NCBI RefSeq assembly: GCF_945859705.1
Contig: NC_079134.1
Coordinates: 34,362,576 to 34,426,575 of the forward strand
From: Episyrphus balteatus
Lineage: Eukaryota > Arthropoda > Insecta > Diptera > Syrphidae
Reading direction: 5' to 3'
Length of the DNA: 64,000 nt
Shown: positions 46,471 through 59,909 of the stretch, one piece after another
Numbering within the stretch: position 1 is the first letter of the stretch
Layout: each line of letters starts with the position of its first letter
The notes under the pieces: model-generated
The model's database searches: none
Told to the model about the DNA's origin: nothing
The model's input: only the letters and a program-made list of their open reading frames with translations
Made by a program: the position numbers and the translations under genes

Positions 46471-49294
46471 AGTAAAAAATTGGAAGAATCACTTTAAAAA
46501 AGGTTTGTCGACTGATATGTCCACGTTAAAATTGTTATTTTTTAATTGTATCATTATGCATTTTCCGAAATAAAATCAACCACGAACAACTTTTTTTTTA
46601 AATTATTTAAGCGCATTCTGAGAAAAAAATATTCATTTATAACTATTTTTGTATACTATCTACATAGTAAAATCGGGATTACTATTTTTAAAAGTTAAAA
46701 ATTGCTATCCGTGACTATTCAAATAGTCAATGCAATTTGTCTCGAAATGACTATTTTAATTGTCAAAAATAGTTCTACTTCTTTCAGTTCACCAGTTTCC
46801 TGAGAAATTTCAGGAATTTTAAAAATATTTAAATTTTGTATGCATCCAATTATTGTATTACGTTTTTTTTTTCTTTTCATTTTTACATAATCATTATAAG
46901 AGTTCTTTGTGAATGATTAAATTTTAAAATAAATCATATTTCGTTTAAACTTTTTCATGACACCAGTGATGATTCAATAAAGAATTACCCTAGGAAACTA
47001 CTGCTTAAAATGGTTTCAAAGCTCCTTGCTCTGAATATTAATTCCTCATTCTTCAAAACATTGATTTCGCCAGCTTTGATTGAAGACCATTAAACAAAAG
47101 AAGTTGAAAGAAGTTTTGTATTAGTAAAACACAAAGCTAATGCTTTTAGTTGCAAACAGTGTTATCTAATTCACAAACATATGTATTTATTCAAAAAGTA
47201 TGTTCCTTTTTTCTTGAATATTATATAGCTAACTTATAAGAGCAAAAGAGAGACACAAAAATTTCAACTTGATTAAATTAACCTTTTAATTAGGGTAGTT
47301 CTCCCTTGACAAATCACTTCAAAACATTCAGATTCACACAAAACATCTCATTTATCATCAGACTAATTTCATTAGCTTTCCCTAGACTTTGCAAAATCTA
47401 AAATTCACAATCTTTGGTGACTGACAAATTAGTTGTCAATCTTTTATTTCTTATTTCTTACATTTATTTTGTAATTCAACTACTCTGTAACCTTCACGCA
47501 CGAATGTTAATTTTAATTGAATAAATTAGAAATCAAGGATAAAATGAAAAAAAAAAAAAAAATGACAACATTGCGTCTTTCGCTTTTACAAAAAAAATGT
47601 GTTCAGAAAAAAACTCGACTAATCGACATCTTATTGTTATCCCACCCGTAAATGCATTAATTCAATTTCATCTCATAAACGTGACTTAAACTTTAAATAA
47701 GGATCGATTTTATTTTTGTTCGTTTTTCAAGGACGACATTAACCCAAGTCATTGGAGTGAACAGAGTTGTTCGCAGTTCAAATATTTTTTACGTCTAAAC
47801 GAATTAATTCCTACAATTTGCTATTTTATGGGTCGCATTGGTGGGAAAATGAAATAAATTTGACAAATCGAATTCAACACGGTGCGGCTGCGACGGAAAA
47901 ACTCACGTAAAAATCATTCGTTTGGCCATAAAAGCGCAATGCAAAGGCTGAAAATTACAAAACATCCCCTTTAGTTTTCACCTAGTTCCCATACCAACAA
48001 GTTAGTGTTCAAGGTTCCAATTGTCGATAATAGTCACGAAGAATCAAATGAATCGACTGATGATGCAGACACACAAGGATTACAATGATAGGAGGCAGTC
48101 AGCGGTGAAGGAAATAGTGACGATGAAATTGTCATTCCATAGCTTTCGAACAGATTTCAAGTTTCTGTCCTCTTGTCATTTCCCCACCGGGATTGATATT
48201 GTGCAATCAATAGTGCTTCATGAAGGACTGGTACAATTTCCATCAACACAAGAAATTCAGTCATTATATAGGGTGTTGTACGTATGTTGTATGTAGACAA
48301 AAAATCTGATTTTTTTTTTTTGAATTGTGGGTAAACGAATTTTACTATTTCACATATTCTCACATAAGTACTCGAAGCTTCCTAAAAGTTAATATTTTGA
48401 AAACTTCGAACCTCAATGGGTTAAAGTTGTTCTGTTGTCCATGCTTACAATTTGTGTTAGGAAACTCAAAAAGTTCAGAGGTTCTCTTTGGTGCATTTAC
48501 ATTATGTATAACGAAAAAAAAAACATTAATGTACCAGGTCTACTACTCAATATATTTTTTGAATTAAGTAAAAGAAGTGGTTGCTTCTGATGGATACACC
48601 GAGGAAGAAAATCAACGATTAATTCAGAGCTTTGACTTCTTCTTCTTAGAAGGTTAGAACAACAACGATATTCAACACTTATTGCAATTGCGGAAATATT
48701 TTAGAAAGACAATTATATTTTATTAAATTGCTGAGCGGGCTTCCAAAGAAGCTTGTTTATAAAATCGTATGTTAGTATCGGAATCCTGATTGATTTGAAC
48801 TTTTAGGCGACTCATAATTTTCTTTTTGCGGCCGTATTTTCTTCTTTCGGGAGCTTTAGATCGGGTTTTTCATACTCTTTTGAAAAGCGTGAGACTGTTC
48901 ATTCATTGAGACTGCGGAGGTTTTGTTCTTATTAATGAGGTACTAAATTAGTTCATCATAAATTATACTTATAAATAATGGGAAGGTTTTTTTTTTGGGA
49001 GAAGCAGTTTAAAGTAGAAAATAATGAAAATAATTAGAGATTTTACCGTCGAAAAAAACACTATTTCATGCAAATTTTTTTTTTGAAAACTCTTTTTTCT
49101 TGCTTTCTATCCCAAATGCAATGTTTTTACGAAATTTCATTAGGGTGGCCCACCAATTTTTGTTTTCACTAAAAAAACACACCTTTTAACAATGATATTC
49201 TTATAACATAACACTGCTCAACACACAAAAATTTTCCAGACCGTTGCTTATCATTTCTTACTAGTTTTAGGGTGCTGATTCCGAAAACAACATA
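46471..49294. other. AT-rich noncoding DNA
   Basis: No supported gene. 48030-48640 has some coding-like composition but is broken by stops in every frame. Confidence 0.45.
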
Positions 49295-50272
49295 GGGGAG
49301 AGTGGGGCTAAATGTAACAGGGGTAAGAATTAACAGCTAAAAAAAGCGATGTTCCTTTCAATATTAAGAAACGCGTAAAGGAGAAAAATGCTCAATTTTT
49401 GCATATCTACCGGCACATTTTCTTCAAATGAAGATTAGACGACAGGGTTAGAAGTTACACTAGTGGTGCCCAAAAAATGCATGTTTGTAACTTTTTTTTT
49501 AAATTTTATTTTTGGTCTACCTCTTTACCCGAAAAAGATAGAGTGCTAAGTGTTTTTTTGTTATATGCAACTGTGTTTTGGCTCAAATTGCGTGTATATG
49601 TTATGTCTATATCAGTTTCGCTTTTTTTTAATTGATTTTATGTGCCAAATTTCATGCTGGGGCTAGTTGTAACATTTTTCCGGGGCAAGTTGTACCATGT
49701 AAAAACCTACCTATACTGAAAAATTGTTTACCTAATATAATTTACAACCCTGAATATGAATGCTTGTAATTGAATTTGTATTTATTTTGAAATTGGAAAC
49801 ACATTTTTGAACCACCACTTGAATTCATAAAGCTTATAAAACAATTTATGAATTTTAATAACTTTTATTTAAGACTACTGTCAAATTTTCTCTGGAAATC
49901 TTGGATTTGCTCCACTTTTTACAAATTTGCACCAAAATTTCATGACTGAGGTTTGTTTTTATTGTTATTAATTAAAAATAAATAAATATAAACAAATAAA
50001 GGTATTTTTCTCTTATTTTTAGTTCTTGGTACAACCTACCCCGGTATGTGTTACACTTTGCCCCGTATGTGGGGTAAGTTGAAACAACACGATTTTTTTT
50101 TTGGAAGCTTTATTTTTCAACATTACCGTTATGTTTTGCTAAATTTTTATGATGGATCTTGGAGCTAAAACATGGGTCTTTAATTTAAAAAAGGTCTGGT
50201 TGACCCACTTTCAAATTTGTAGGAGAACCATCGATTTTAGAAAAAAGTGTTACATTTGGCCCCACTCTCCCC
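49295..50272. mobile_element. TA-flanked MITE with reiterated end motif, 978 bp
   Basis: A 25-bp inverted repeat with one mismatch (GGGGAGAGTGGGGC.AAATG...) flanked by TA (49293-49294, 50273-50274). The GGGGC-AAGTTGTA-like motif recurs inside (49665-49700, 50025-50085). Non-coding. Confidence 0.85.
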
Positions 50273-50322
50273 TACGTTTTTTTCTAACAGCTCTAGTTTT
50301 TAAATTAGTCATACATGAAAAT

Positions 50323-51116
50323 GGGTATGGTTTGTTTCGCTTTTCTTATTTCGGGTTTTGGTTGTTTCGTCTAAGTCGATTCGCTATTTTATTGTTTCGT
50401 ATTTTTGTTGTTTAATTTTTTTATTTATTTCGTTTTTCCTTATTTCGACAAACTTATACTCCGTTTTCTTATGACTTCGTTTTTGGTTTATTTAGTTATT
50501 GATTACTTCGTTTTTTCATTATTTAGTTTTGGAATTAAGTCGCCTTTAGTTCACTTGGACTTCAATTATTTCGCCACCATTTGTTTCGCCCATTTTTTTG
50601 TGGATGTTAATAGCCTAAGGGCGTTAAAATTCGCGCGAATTTTAACGCCCTTAGGCTATTAACATATACAAAAAAATGGCGAAACAAATGGTGGCGAATA
50701 ATTCGCGTCGTTTTGAATGCCTGTTAATTTTAAAAATGCCCAAAAAAGAAAAAAAAAAAAACAACGAATTCGTTACAATTAAAGGTAACAGATCTCTAAC
50801 ATTATAACGATTGGGTTATCTTTAATCCAAAAGTCTTCAAAACCTAAAACAATCCACAAAACTGAAGACGGAATAACCAGATGCCAGAATAAACTAAAAG
50901 CGAAATGAACCTTGGCGAAACAACACATTGCACTTGTTATGAAAATGCGAAATAATAAAAATCAAGAAGACACAAGGCGAAGTTTTAGTTGGGCGAAGTG
51001 ATCGAAATACGAAGTAAATGAAAACCCAAATAAAGAATAGCGAACTAATCAAAAATAATTGTGTCAAAAACGAAATAACAGAAATCGAAGTAAAAAAGGC
51101 GAAACAATAGGCACCC
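50323..51116. mobile_element. Foldback element B, 794 bp, 10-bp target duplication
   Basis: Exact 10-bp direct repeat ACATGAAAAT flanks it (50313-50322, 51117-51126). Ends GGGT... and ...ACCC are inverted. The arms are degenerate repeats of TTTCG-type units (TTATTTCG, TTGTTTCG; complement CGAAACAA). The inner region (about 50562-50705) is a near-perfect palindrome centred on CGCG near 50635. Confidence 0.85.
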
Positions 51117-51126
51117 ACATGAAAAT

Positions 51127-53680
51127 GCATAGAAATTCATACAATTTTTTTTTGGTAGATTTTTTTTTATTCAAAAAAATTTTGTTTGTATTTTTATTTT
51201 ACTTACTGAACCGAAATACATTACATTACAAATAAATTTTTCCAGCAAAACTTTAAAAACGCTTGTAATAATAAAATAAAAAAAAAAAAAATAGTATGAA
51301 AATACCACCAAAATGTGAAAAATGAAAATATCTAAGAAAATAGAGCTCCTACAAAGCAACCACTCTGATTTTTAGGCTAAGTGAACCCAAATGCATTAGG
51401 TCCGACAAAAAATTTTCTGGAAAATGTTAACAAACAGTTAAAATAAGCATAACTTTAAAATTATTATGATACTACCCCCAAAATGTGTTTTTGACATGGG
51501 TTGCGATGTTTAACAGTTTTAGGACATTATAAAAATATGAAGTGCAAATTGCCCAACCCAAATTGTAATCTGTATCTCTATATACCTTAATTTTCGAATT
51601 TTAAACTAAAAAATCAAAATAATCGCCCAAAATTCTAAGAGTTTTTCCATTTTAAATATATCCGAATTTATCTAAAATAATCCAAGGTAAAAAGAACCGT
51701 TCATCTGATATTGCAAAAAATTGGATTTCTGAATTTTGCAATTTACATTTTTTTGTACACTTTTTGGACCCGAAAAGTACATATAACTAAAAGAGATAGC
51801 ATTTGAATGTAGAAATTCAAATTTTTGGTATAATTCAATGCTTACTCAAAATTAAAACTGTTGCTAGGTATGTATGTACAAAGGGCATCGACAGGAACAA
51901 AACCTTAAACTGCGGGTATCTTCAAATTATTCACCACTCTCTGGACTGATGGTTTATTTGAAGTAGAATTTTATTAGATTTCAGTTATTCTGGGTTATCT
52001 CAAATTCTGATTAATTAGTGTTAATGAAAACAGATTGATTTTATTTACTTTTCTGGTAGAGCTGACGATATGATGAGCTCTCTCCAATAAGAGACCGTTT
52101 CCATATCAATTTGCTGAAAATTCCATCGAATAATTTCCGGTGAAATGAAATAAAGCGCCTTTTGCTTTATGATTTCATTTTCAACAGACCTACTAGCGAA
52201 AAAGGGGATGGAAATGAAAGATCTATATCACATTCATTCCATACTCCATTTTCCTGTTGAATTAATTGTATTCTTGTGGATATTTCAACCGCATATTGAC
52301 GCCCCATCCGTCGTCGTCGGTCGCCACCGTATATCAGTTGGTCGGTTTGGTCGGCAGCTTGAGTTTCCCTCTCAACACCCATCCAACCACAACAAACCCA
52401 ATCCACAGTCGATGAAAGTTAAGGATATAAAGTTTGTTTTCTGGTAGATGGATACAAAATGGCAGATAATATCGAATTGGCTAAGTGCTTCCGTTGATTC
52501 AGTAGAGAAACAGTGGTATTCGAAAATATATTGAATTAATTTTCCAGTAACCTATATATACATATGGAATGGTTGTTGAAGAACTACAAGTTACACCAGC
52601 ACAGTTGTTAGTTGGCGTTGTTTTCGCATCTATTTTCTATCTTCAAGGTGGTCAGAGGATTAAGGACTTTGATTTAAGAGATGAACGAAATTAATTTTGA
52701 TAACTCATTGAGTGCGGGTGTTAAATAGATCTTCCTGTCTGAGGAGGAACATTTTGAAATAAATTTTTAAAATAAAAAAATTGTTTAATTTGAAAATTAC
52801 TTTTGATTAAAAGCGTACGGAATGGATAGGGTATGTACATATTTTGCTGGTACAAAATAAGAGTTACAGAATGGTTTTTTATTTAGTTTAATCAAATATT
52901 GAATTGGGTCTTGGACGAATTGAGTTTTTAAACAAATTTGAAGAAAAGAATATACCTATTTTATAAAAAAAAGTTTGAATTTAATTGAATCTTTGTTAAA
53001 TTATCTTGCTTATAGAATTTTGACTTTAAGCAATAGGAAGATCAACACATTAAGGGTAGAAGTTCAAGCCTTAAAGTGTAATATACAAAATTCAAAAGTA
53101 AAAAAAAAAACAAAGAAGAAGGACAGCTTCAAGCAAAGAATAGAGTCGTTTGAAATGGTAGCTGCAAGAAATTTATACTATTCCAGAGATAAAAATTAAA
53201 AAAAAAAAAAAAACAAATTAGAGCACATCTACCCCTTTCTATGCAGGTCAAAGAAGTTTCATTCTCCAAAATTCATTAACAAATCTCAAGGACACTTTCT
53301 TGTATAAAAAGACATCTTCGCAGATGACGAAGGTATACAGGGTGGCCCAAAAGTTAACGTCGAAACGAAAACGGTAGATAGGGCAGGTGGTGACAGTTAT
53401 CAGAAAAATAATAAAAAAATCGCAGCCATATATTTTGTGAGTTATGGGCATTTGAAAAAAAGTCGAAAAAATGGTCACCCTGTGACGGTTTTTCATGTGC
53501 CGTGACTACAAATCTTAAGTTTTCTGATTTTTTTCTTTTGTTACGGAACCTTGAATAACCCTGCTACCAAATGCATTCAAAAATTTTAACTCAGCTGCAT
53601 CAGCTTTAAAGCAAAAATTACTTTTTTGCCCAACTAAGTACTAAAAAATTTTACATGACTCTAATTCAATGAACCGTAGT
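51127..53680. other. Noncoding DNA, no supported gene
   Basis: 52040-52460 is GC-richer with open frames on both strands but no family match or splice logic. 53340-53480 has an AGGGTGGCCCAAAA / GGTCACCCTGT inverted pair, probably a mariner-like relic. Confidence 0.4.
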
Positions 53681-54055
53681 GTAAAAAAAATACACTACGA
53701 TGTTTCGGCAAGTTACCTTACAAGTTGGTGTGCTCAATTCTCTTTTCAAAAAAGTATAACATTGTTGAGAATATTCCATAAATAACCGAGATAAAATTTT
53801 TTTTCTTAAGAAATCAGACTTTTTATTAGGTAATTTGTCCATATTTTTTAAGTTTTGTACCCTTTCAGAACCTTTCAGAATAGAAAAACAATATGGAAAA
53901 ATTACCTCACAAGAAAGTCGGATTTCTTAAGAAAAAAAATATTATCTCGGTTATTTATGGAATATTCTCAACAATGTTATACCTTTTTGAAAAGAGAATT
54001 GAACACACCAACTTTTAAGGTAACTTGCCGAAACATCGTAGTGTATTTTTTTTAC
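53681..54055. mobile_element. Palindromic MITE, 375 bp
   Basis: Arms 53681-53849 and about 53884-54055 are inverted with few mismatches (ends GTAAAAAAAATACACTACGA). The loop contains CCTTTCAGAA twice. No clear target duplication. Confidence 0.75.
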
Positions 54056-55507
54056 GGGATTCATAGTTCTAACTCAGTGGGAATTAACTCCACTTCGTTT
54101 CCATGCAAGGTGAGATTGAACTATACTCTCTGATGGGTACTTAGTACACACTCAAAAACATGAAATGTAACTAATTTTAAACAACAATTTCATTACAAAT
54201 AACGAAAATAATCACATAAGAATCACGCGGTTTTTGGCAAAAGTACTTTCTAGTTAAAAAAAACTGTTGAGATTGGCACTGGCCTGGTGTCTTTTCAAGC
54301 CCTAAGCTGAGCAATTTGAGTGAGCAGTTCGCTTAGGATATATTAAAACGGCAGGCAACAGTTTTTTTTAAATAAATAGTACCTTGCCTGGACCGATTCC
54401 ACGATTCTCAATAAAGCCATGATTAGATTTAATTTCCATTTAAAATTGGTATTCGAACGCACCGGGAAAAAGAACTAATCCCCTCGGGTGTTAGTTCACT
54501 GCACTGCACCATTTTCAACATTTTGAAAATCTAATTTCGAAATGAACTTTCAAGACTCGGTAAAAAATTAAATTCAAACCCCGCGATTATTTTACCTCTT
54601 TTTTAACTTCTTCTTTTTTGAAAATGAGATTTAATTTCATAAGGTAAACAAAAACCATACATTTTCTGAGGTATAAGATTCCCACCTTGCATGGAAACTA
54701 AGTCCATTCTACTAATGTGGGTTTCGTTCCCGCTGAGTGAGAACTAAGTCCACCGGCGGACTTAGTTCCCTGTACCCATTGGTCTCTCTTGGCCTTGGGC
54801 GCCGCGCCGGTTCACTGTGTCATTTCAGGCAATTACAAGGTAACAAACCTGCCAAAAAAGAACAATAACTTCTCTACGACCAGAACGGATCGTAAACTAG
54901 AAATTGTTTCGAGACTTTGGACCGCTGATATCTGCCTCCGATTGTAAAAAAAATGTTTGTATGCAAATAAATCAGCAACTAGACTTCCAAGAAACTTTTC
55001 GTTTTCAGCTATTAATAGAACTTTGTTGTCTCATTCGAGGAATTATTTTGAAATTCCCTTTTTTCAGAAAGGGGTACCGAAAAAGTCTTTCCCTATTCAT
55101 AATAAAATTTATTCGTAGTTTGACTAATACAATGGACCCATGAGGTCGAATTGTGAAGATTATTCATTTCTGCAGTGACCAGTTAGCTTTTGATGTGGGT
55201 ATTTGGAGAAAAGTAGGTACAGAAAAAATTATGCTAATTTCTTGACCTACAAATTAAGGAGTGTGTTAAAGAACAGTGATAGCAGTGAGTAGCGTATACA
55301 AAAATCAGCTACTAAAACCAGCTATTTAAGCATTTTAAAATAGCAGTTACTGCCGCAAACTATCTACTCTTTAAATTTCTTCCAGATTTTGAATTTGATT
55401 GAAAATATGGAATTTACGAGATTTTTAGTACATTTTTGAAAATTAGCAGTGAAGTAACATAGAACAGAGAGCAGTTTTACTTAGCATTGAAATCTAAAAG
55501 AGCATAG
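54056..55507. other. Noncoding, with an inverted motif pair
   Basis: 54070-54125 and 54680-54780 share inverted blocks (TTTCCATGCAAGGTG; AACTCAGTGGGAA-like). A hairpin GAACTAAGTCC-ACCGGC-GGACTTAGTTC sits at 54747-54774. Possibly a decayed inverted-repeat element. Confidence 0.4.
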
Positions 55508-55622
55508 AACATTTTTAGGTCCATTTTCTTCACTCGGAGTTGAACAAAACTTGAGAATTTTTATATTAAAAATTCTCAAGTTATGTTCAACTCCGAGTGA
55601 AGAAAATGGACCTTAATGTTCT
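55508..55622. mobile_element. Short hairpin MITE, about 115 bp
   Basis: Inverted arms (ACAT..TAGGTCCATTTTC ... CTTGAGAATTTTTA) almost meet at about 55562-55567. No target duplication is clear. Confidence 0.65.
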
Positions 55623-56234
55623 CCCTGTTCAACTCATCGCTTCATGTTAATTATTGTAAATAAAAAAAAAAAAAAAAAAAGAAAAAATTTTAAAACAATT
55701 TTGAAACTATAAAGTTTTGTTTGTACGTTGTATACGTGTTGGGGCTATGACAAAATGATGATTTTGGGCAAAGGAAATTTTTTTTACAATTCTAAAGATG
55801 CCATGTGAAAGATGAGGGAAAACAAAATTAGGCGTCTGATACGAATTTTTTTTCAAACACTCTGCGTTTCGAAATATGAATTTTTGAAAAACACCTTGTT
55901 TTTTAGGGGTATTTTTGGGTAATTTTTGATTTTTAGCTTTTTTTTTGGAGCGTTCAAAAAATCTCAAACTTATAAGAGTAGGTTTTGGCTTTATGCATAC
56001 ATGTGCAAAAAATTGAAATCGTTTAGTGAGTTTTGACTGAATAACGGAAAAAACAAATTTAAAAAAATCACGTTTTTTGACCGTTTGTAACCGATTTTCA
56101 TCGTTTTTAATTTTTATCTTTTTTTCTTTAATAGATACAGGAATAAAAGAGTAATGATAGGCCATGACTACGACTATATGTGTGCGAAGTTTCAATCATT
56201 TTCGTAAACACAATTTTGAGATAACGGTAAAATA
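55623..56234. other. AT-rich repeat-like sequence
   Basis: An open minus-strand frame of 162 codons (55707-56195) is K/F-rich and low complexity, with no family pattern; I do not call it a gene. Confidence 0.4.
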
Positions 56235-56770
56235 AAATTATAGAATTCAACAGGTTATAACTTTTGACCAAGAGCAGATAGAAATTTTTATAAAACTTTT
56301 ATGAGCATCCTGATACAATTACCTTTCATTTGGTATATCACACATAACGATAGACTAACTACAAGCTACGCAATGTTAAATCAAGAAACTTGCGAAAAAG
56401 CTCAAAACACCAGTGGAGATCTGTTGCCCCCCGAACAGCCACCAGTGTGGGAAGTACCGTAATCTTCGACATGGTTGACTTTAAAAAATTCTAACTTCTC
56501 TTGTAGGCATCTTTGAAATGAAATTGATACGTCATATGAAAGGTGAAATAATAAGCTTTCACATGGTATATTTTTATAGGTTGTCAAACAAAAAAATTGA
56601 TTACCTAGCCTGAGAACATAAAAATAAATGTTTTTGTTGATCGAGTTCAAAAAATTCTAGCTCTTTTTTTAGATATCTCCTGATCGATAAATATATTTTG
56701 AGCTAAGACAATAAGCTTTCAGATGGTATACAATTTTTTATAGGTTGTTAGGGAAAAAAAAATGGAATTA
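56235..56770. repeat. Diverged ~165-bp tandem repeats
   Basis: Two to three loose units share AATAAGCTTTCA.ATGGTATA, TATAGGTTGT and GAGAA.ATAAAAAT.CATGTTTT in the same order (landmarks near 56550 and 56710). Confidence 0.5.
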
Positions 56771-58739
56771 ATGACGTGAGAAGATAAAAATTCATGTTTT
56801 CTTTGCTTTTTTGATGAAAATGATTGTTTTCAATAAATTATTTTTATACTTTTTGCGCATTGTAAAAATTTAAGAATGGTTTTTTCTTAAGAAGAAAAAC
56901 TTGGATTTTAAATTGCATAATTTGTTTTTGTAAGCTTTTAAAATAAAAAAAATTATATTAATGAGAATATAAAAAAGGTATTTTTTTTTAGCTTTTTCTT
57001 GTAAATTATGATTGTTTGAAAAAAGTAAACGCTTCAATTGACTCATTTTAAACAAAAGCACACAACCTGTTTTCTGACGACGTTATCACGTAAAATCATC
57101 GTCCGTAAACCGGCTTTACAGACAACCTCTTTTTTGCACGACGACAGTTTGGTTTGGTTTTCGTAGTATAATTCAATTTTATTTCATCTAAAAATAAAAT
57201 CACAAAGATAAGAAATTATGAACAAAATACATTCATTCATCTTCAAAATGTAATATGGACTAAAGTTGATATTTTTGTTACAACTTTTAAGAGAACATCA
57301 TTATTATTAAAATACTACCTTTCTCAAACTATGAATAGACTTAAAAACTTATAATGCATATAAGAGTCCATATTTTAAAACAAAAACACTTTTTGAATTC
57401 CAACTTTTTTCCATTACAATTTTTCAACTTTCGGAAGCAAATGATTGCAGTTAAATAGTAATGAGCTAAGTTTTTTTCACTTTTGTAAAACTTTAAAAAA
57501 AAAACTAAATAAAAGGTTTTAACTTGAGAATATTTGATCACATAGTCTGAGGTAGGTAAAAACAAGCATCACACGTCTCACGAAAAATCATCTCTCTTTT
57601 ACGATAATAATTTACCATTTCCAAAAAAAAAAAAAAAAACAAAGGTGGAACATAAAAAAGAAAAGCCTTCGGACATTACCAGTCCAAGTGGTCGTTTGTT
57701 TTATTTCAGTCCATCATCCAAATATACATAAACTTTCATAAACTCCCATAAAGAAAAATACAAAACTTTTTCTTCCAAAATGTTAAGAAAAAAGTATTAA
57801 AATTCAGAAAAAAACATTTTTCCATTCTTTTTTGCACAAAGTGTTTCGCTTTTTTATTAAACTTTTTTATTTAAGCTCTAAGTGTTAAAATTCTTAGAGT
57901 TTCCTTTTTTTTGTATTTATATGGAAAAAATGTTTATGCATTTCTAAGTAGTAATATAGTATAACAAAAAATGTTTCTTTATTCAATTTGAGTTTATATA
58001 TAATGATTGTATACGCACAAGTCGAGACAGGCCTAGCTATATAAGTTCTTGGAATTTTGTCATTCCTTATTCATGATATCGTCTCCTTCTCTAGTTTTTT
58101 TTTTTATACCCACGTGAATTTTTCCTCATGAATTTATATTGAAAATAAAATTTTACTTTCGTTTATTCGTAATATGCATTTATTTAAAAAAAAAAAGTAG
58201 AATAATGATAATAATAACGCGTCGGACTGAGTAAGTTCGTGGATAAATTTTAAACTTTTTTTTTTTTGTTAATAAAGTGTGGGACCAGACAGACTTTTTT
58301 TCTTGTGTTAATAATCGTGCTGTGTATATGGTATCAGTGTCGAGGGGCCAATGAAGAACGTGTTTAATAATTTTTTGCAAACTCGAAACTTTATGACGTT
58401 ATGTGTTGGAATAAGTTTAACCATTTTATTATTACAATGTGTTTGTTAGGAGTTACCTATGTTAAACCAATTTGACAACCTTACTCGCTAGGAATGTATT
58501 CATTCACAATGGTTTAATAACGTTGAAAAATTTCATATGCGAAAACCTATGTGTAAAAAAATTTTAGAAGTTATCGCCGCTATTTTACTTGCTTTATTGG
58601 ATCAATGGATCTCAGCGTGCACCATAAATGAGTGAAGGCCGGAAAACAGCTTTGAGTTTCAAAAGGTATAAAATTGTTATTTCAAGATTAGTTTTGATAA
58701 TTCAGTCAGTTTTTTTTTTTTTCAAGTGTTACTCCAAAT
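56771..58739. other. AT-rich noncoding DNA
   Basis: No supported features. Confidence 0.5.
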
Positions 58740-59340
58740 AACTTTTAGCTTTAAGACCAAGCGATATCAACAGAGTTGAGCTGTATCGTAGTTTCTGGCA
58801 GAAAATCAGATTGCTTGTGATTTTTTAGCATTAGCCTTGATTTTCAACTTAGGAAAAAAGTTTTTGAGAGCTCTGTAAACTATTGATAGCACATTGAGGC
58901 AACAGGCTCGACGTAAAAACATAACAAATTTAGATTACACGTATTTAGATGGTAAATCGGACAAATAAACGTTGAAAAGTATGGGTCCAAGCAAACAGCC
59001 CTGTGGAATCCCTTTTACTTTAGATATCATATAGAGAAAATTTTACACTGTTTAGTAATTACTACTCCTAGTTTAATCAGATATGTCGAAAAATTAAACA
59101 TTTAATTAGTTTGTTAATCAATATGTGGTGCTACAAAGTGGAAAGGTCTTTTTCGATGTCCAAAAGTACTAGATCAGTCACTTATTTTGAATTAAGGTTA
59201 CTCGTATTTTTAATTCTTAAAATTTGAAAGCTTGTGAAGTGAACAGCTCTGAACCCAAACTGCTCATCAGAGTATATGTTTTCATCTAGTTCATTAAAAA
59301 GCTGTTCAAACTGTTGTGGTCCCATTAGAAACTATTAGAA
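58740..59340 (-). pseudogene. Jockey-like non-LTR reverse transcriptase fragment, decayed
   Basis: On the minus strand, RT blocks of the Jockey/non-LTR type appear in order but in shifted frames with stops. These are Q-F-G-F-R-A-x-H (near 59260), V-L-L-D-I-E-K (near 59170), and the turn I-P-Q-G-C-L-L-G-P-I-L-F-N near 58985-59025. Downstream is a weak Q-S-D-F-L-P-like stretch. No A-D-D box is clear. It is an old relic of about 600 bp, with no ends visible. Confidence 0.75.
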
Positions 59341-59417
59341 AAGCCATAAAACCCAGTTTTGATCCATGGAAGTCGGTTTTTTTTTTTGATACAAATGATT
59401 ATTTTACAAAAAGGATT

Positions 59418-59504
59418 CCCAACTAACAATTTTGCTTCCATAAAGCTTTATAGAAGCAAAAGAAGCATGTATAAAGCCTTACAGAAGAAAAATTGTTAGT
59501 CGGG
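59418..59504. mobile_element. CCCAACTA-type mini element, 87 bp
   Basis: Inverted ends CCCAACTAACAATTTTGCTTC and its near complement, TT on both sides. Same length and design as 60728-60814. Confidence 0.7.
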
Positions 59505-59649
59505 TTATCTTCTCATTACTACCATTTCAACATCGGAAATACAGAGAAAAGATACTCAAACATTTTTTTGAAAAAAAGACAGTGAAATTTTGTAAGTTAC
59601 ATTTTTTTTTTCAAAATTCCGAGAATGCCTTTCCATAAAAAATATATCT

Positions 59650-59850
59650 TAATATGGAAGGTGTTGCCATTGTATACAATTTTTTTTTTTTTATGTTTCA
59701 AGTCAATTTGTGAAAAATTGCTTTTACCACTTGAACAATGGAAAATAATGCTTCATTTCCATAATGTTTTTTCTTTAAAATAATGCTGACATTTTTTTGA
59801 TATCATTCAATTTATGAAATAAAAAAAATTTGTAATAAATTATTTAAATT
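59650..59850 (+). repeat. Dispersed repeat relic, copy 2
   Basis: Diverged direct counterpart of 30780-30990. Confidence 0.5.
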
Positions 59851-59909
59851 CATAAAAAGTGTTCCAAAAGTGGCTTCATAGATTTTGATTAAACTTTGCA
59901 TACGAAATA

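Noticed and set aside
48030..48640. Coding-like composition with an acidic stretch
   Set aside because: Broken by stops in all frames and no recognisable family or splice sites.
52167..52447. Open frames on both strands in a GC-richer patch
   Set aside because: Overlapping opposite frames, no conserved motif and no splice logic.
55707..56195. 162-codon minus-strand frame
   Set aside because: Lysine/phenylalanine-rich, low complexity, in repeat-like sequence.
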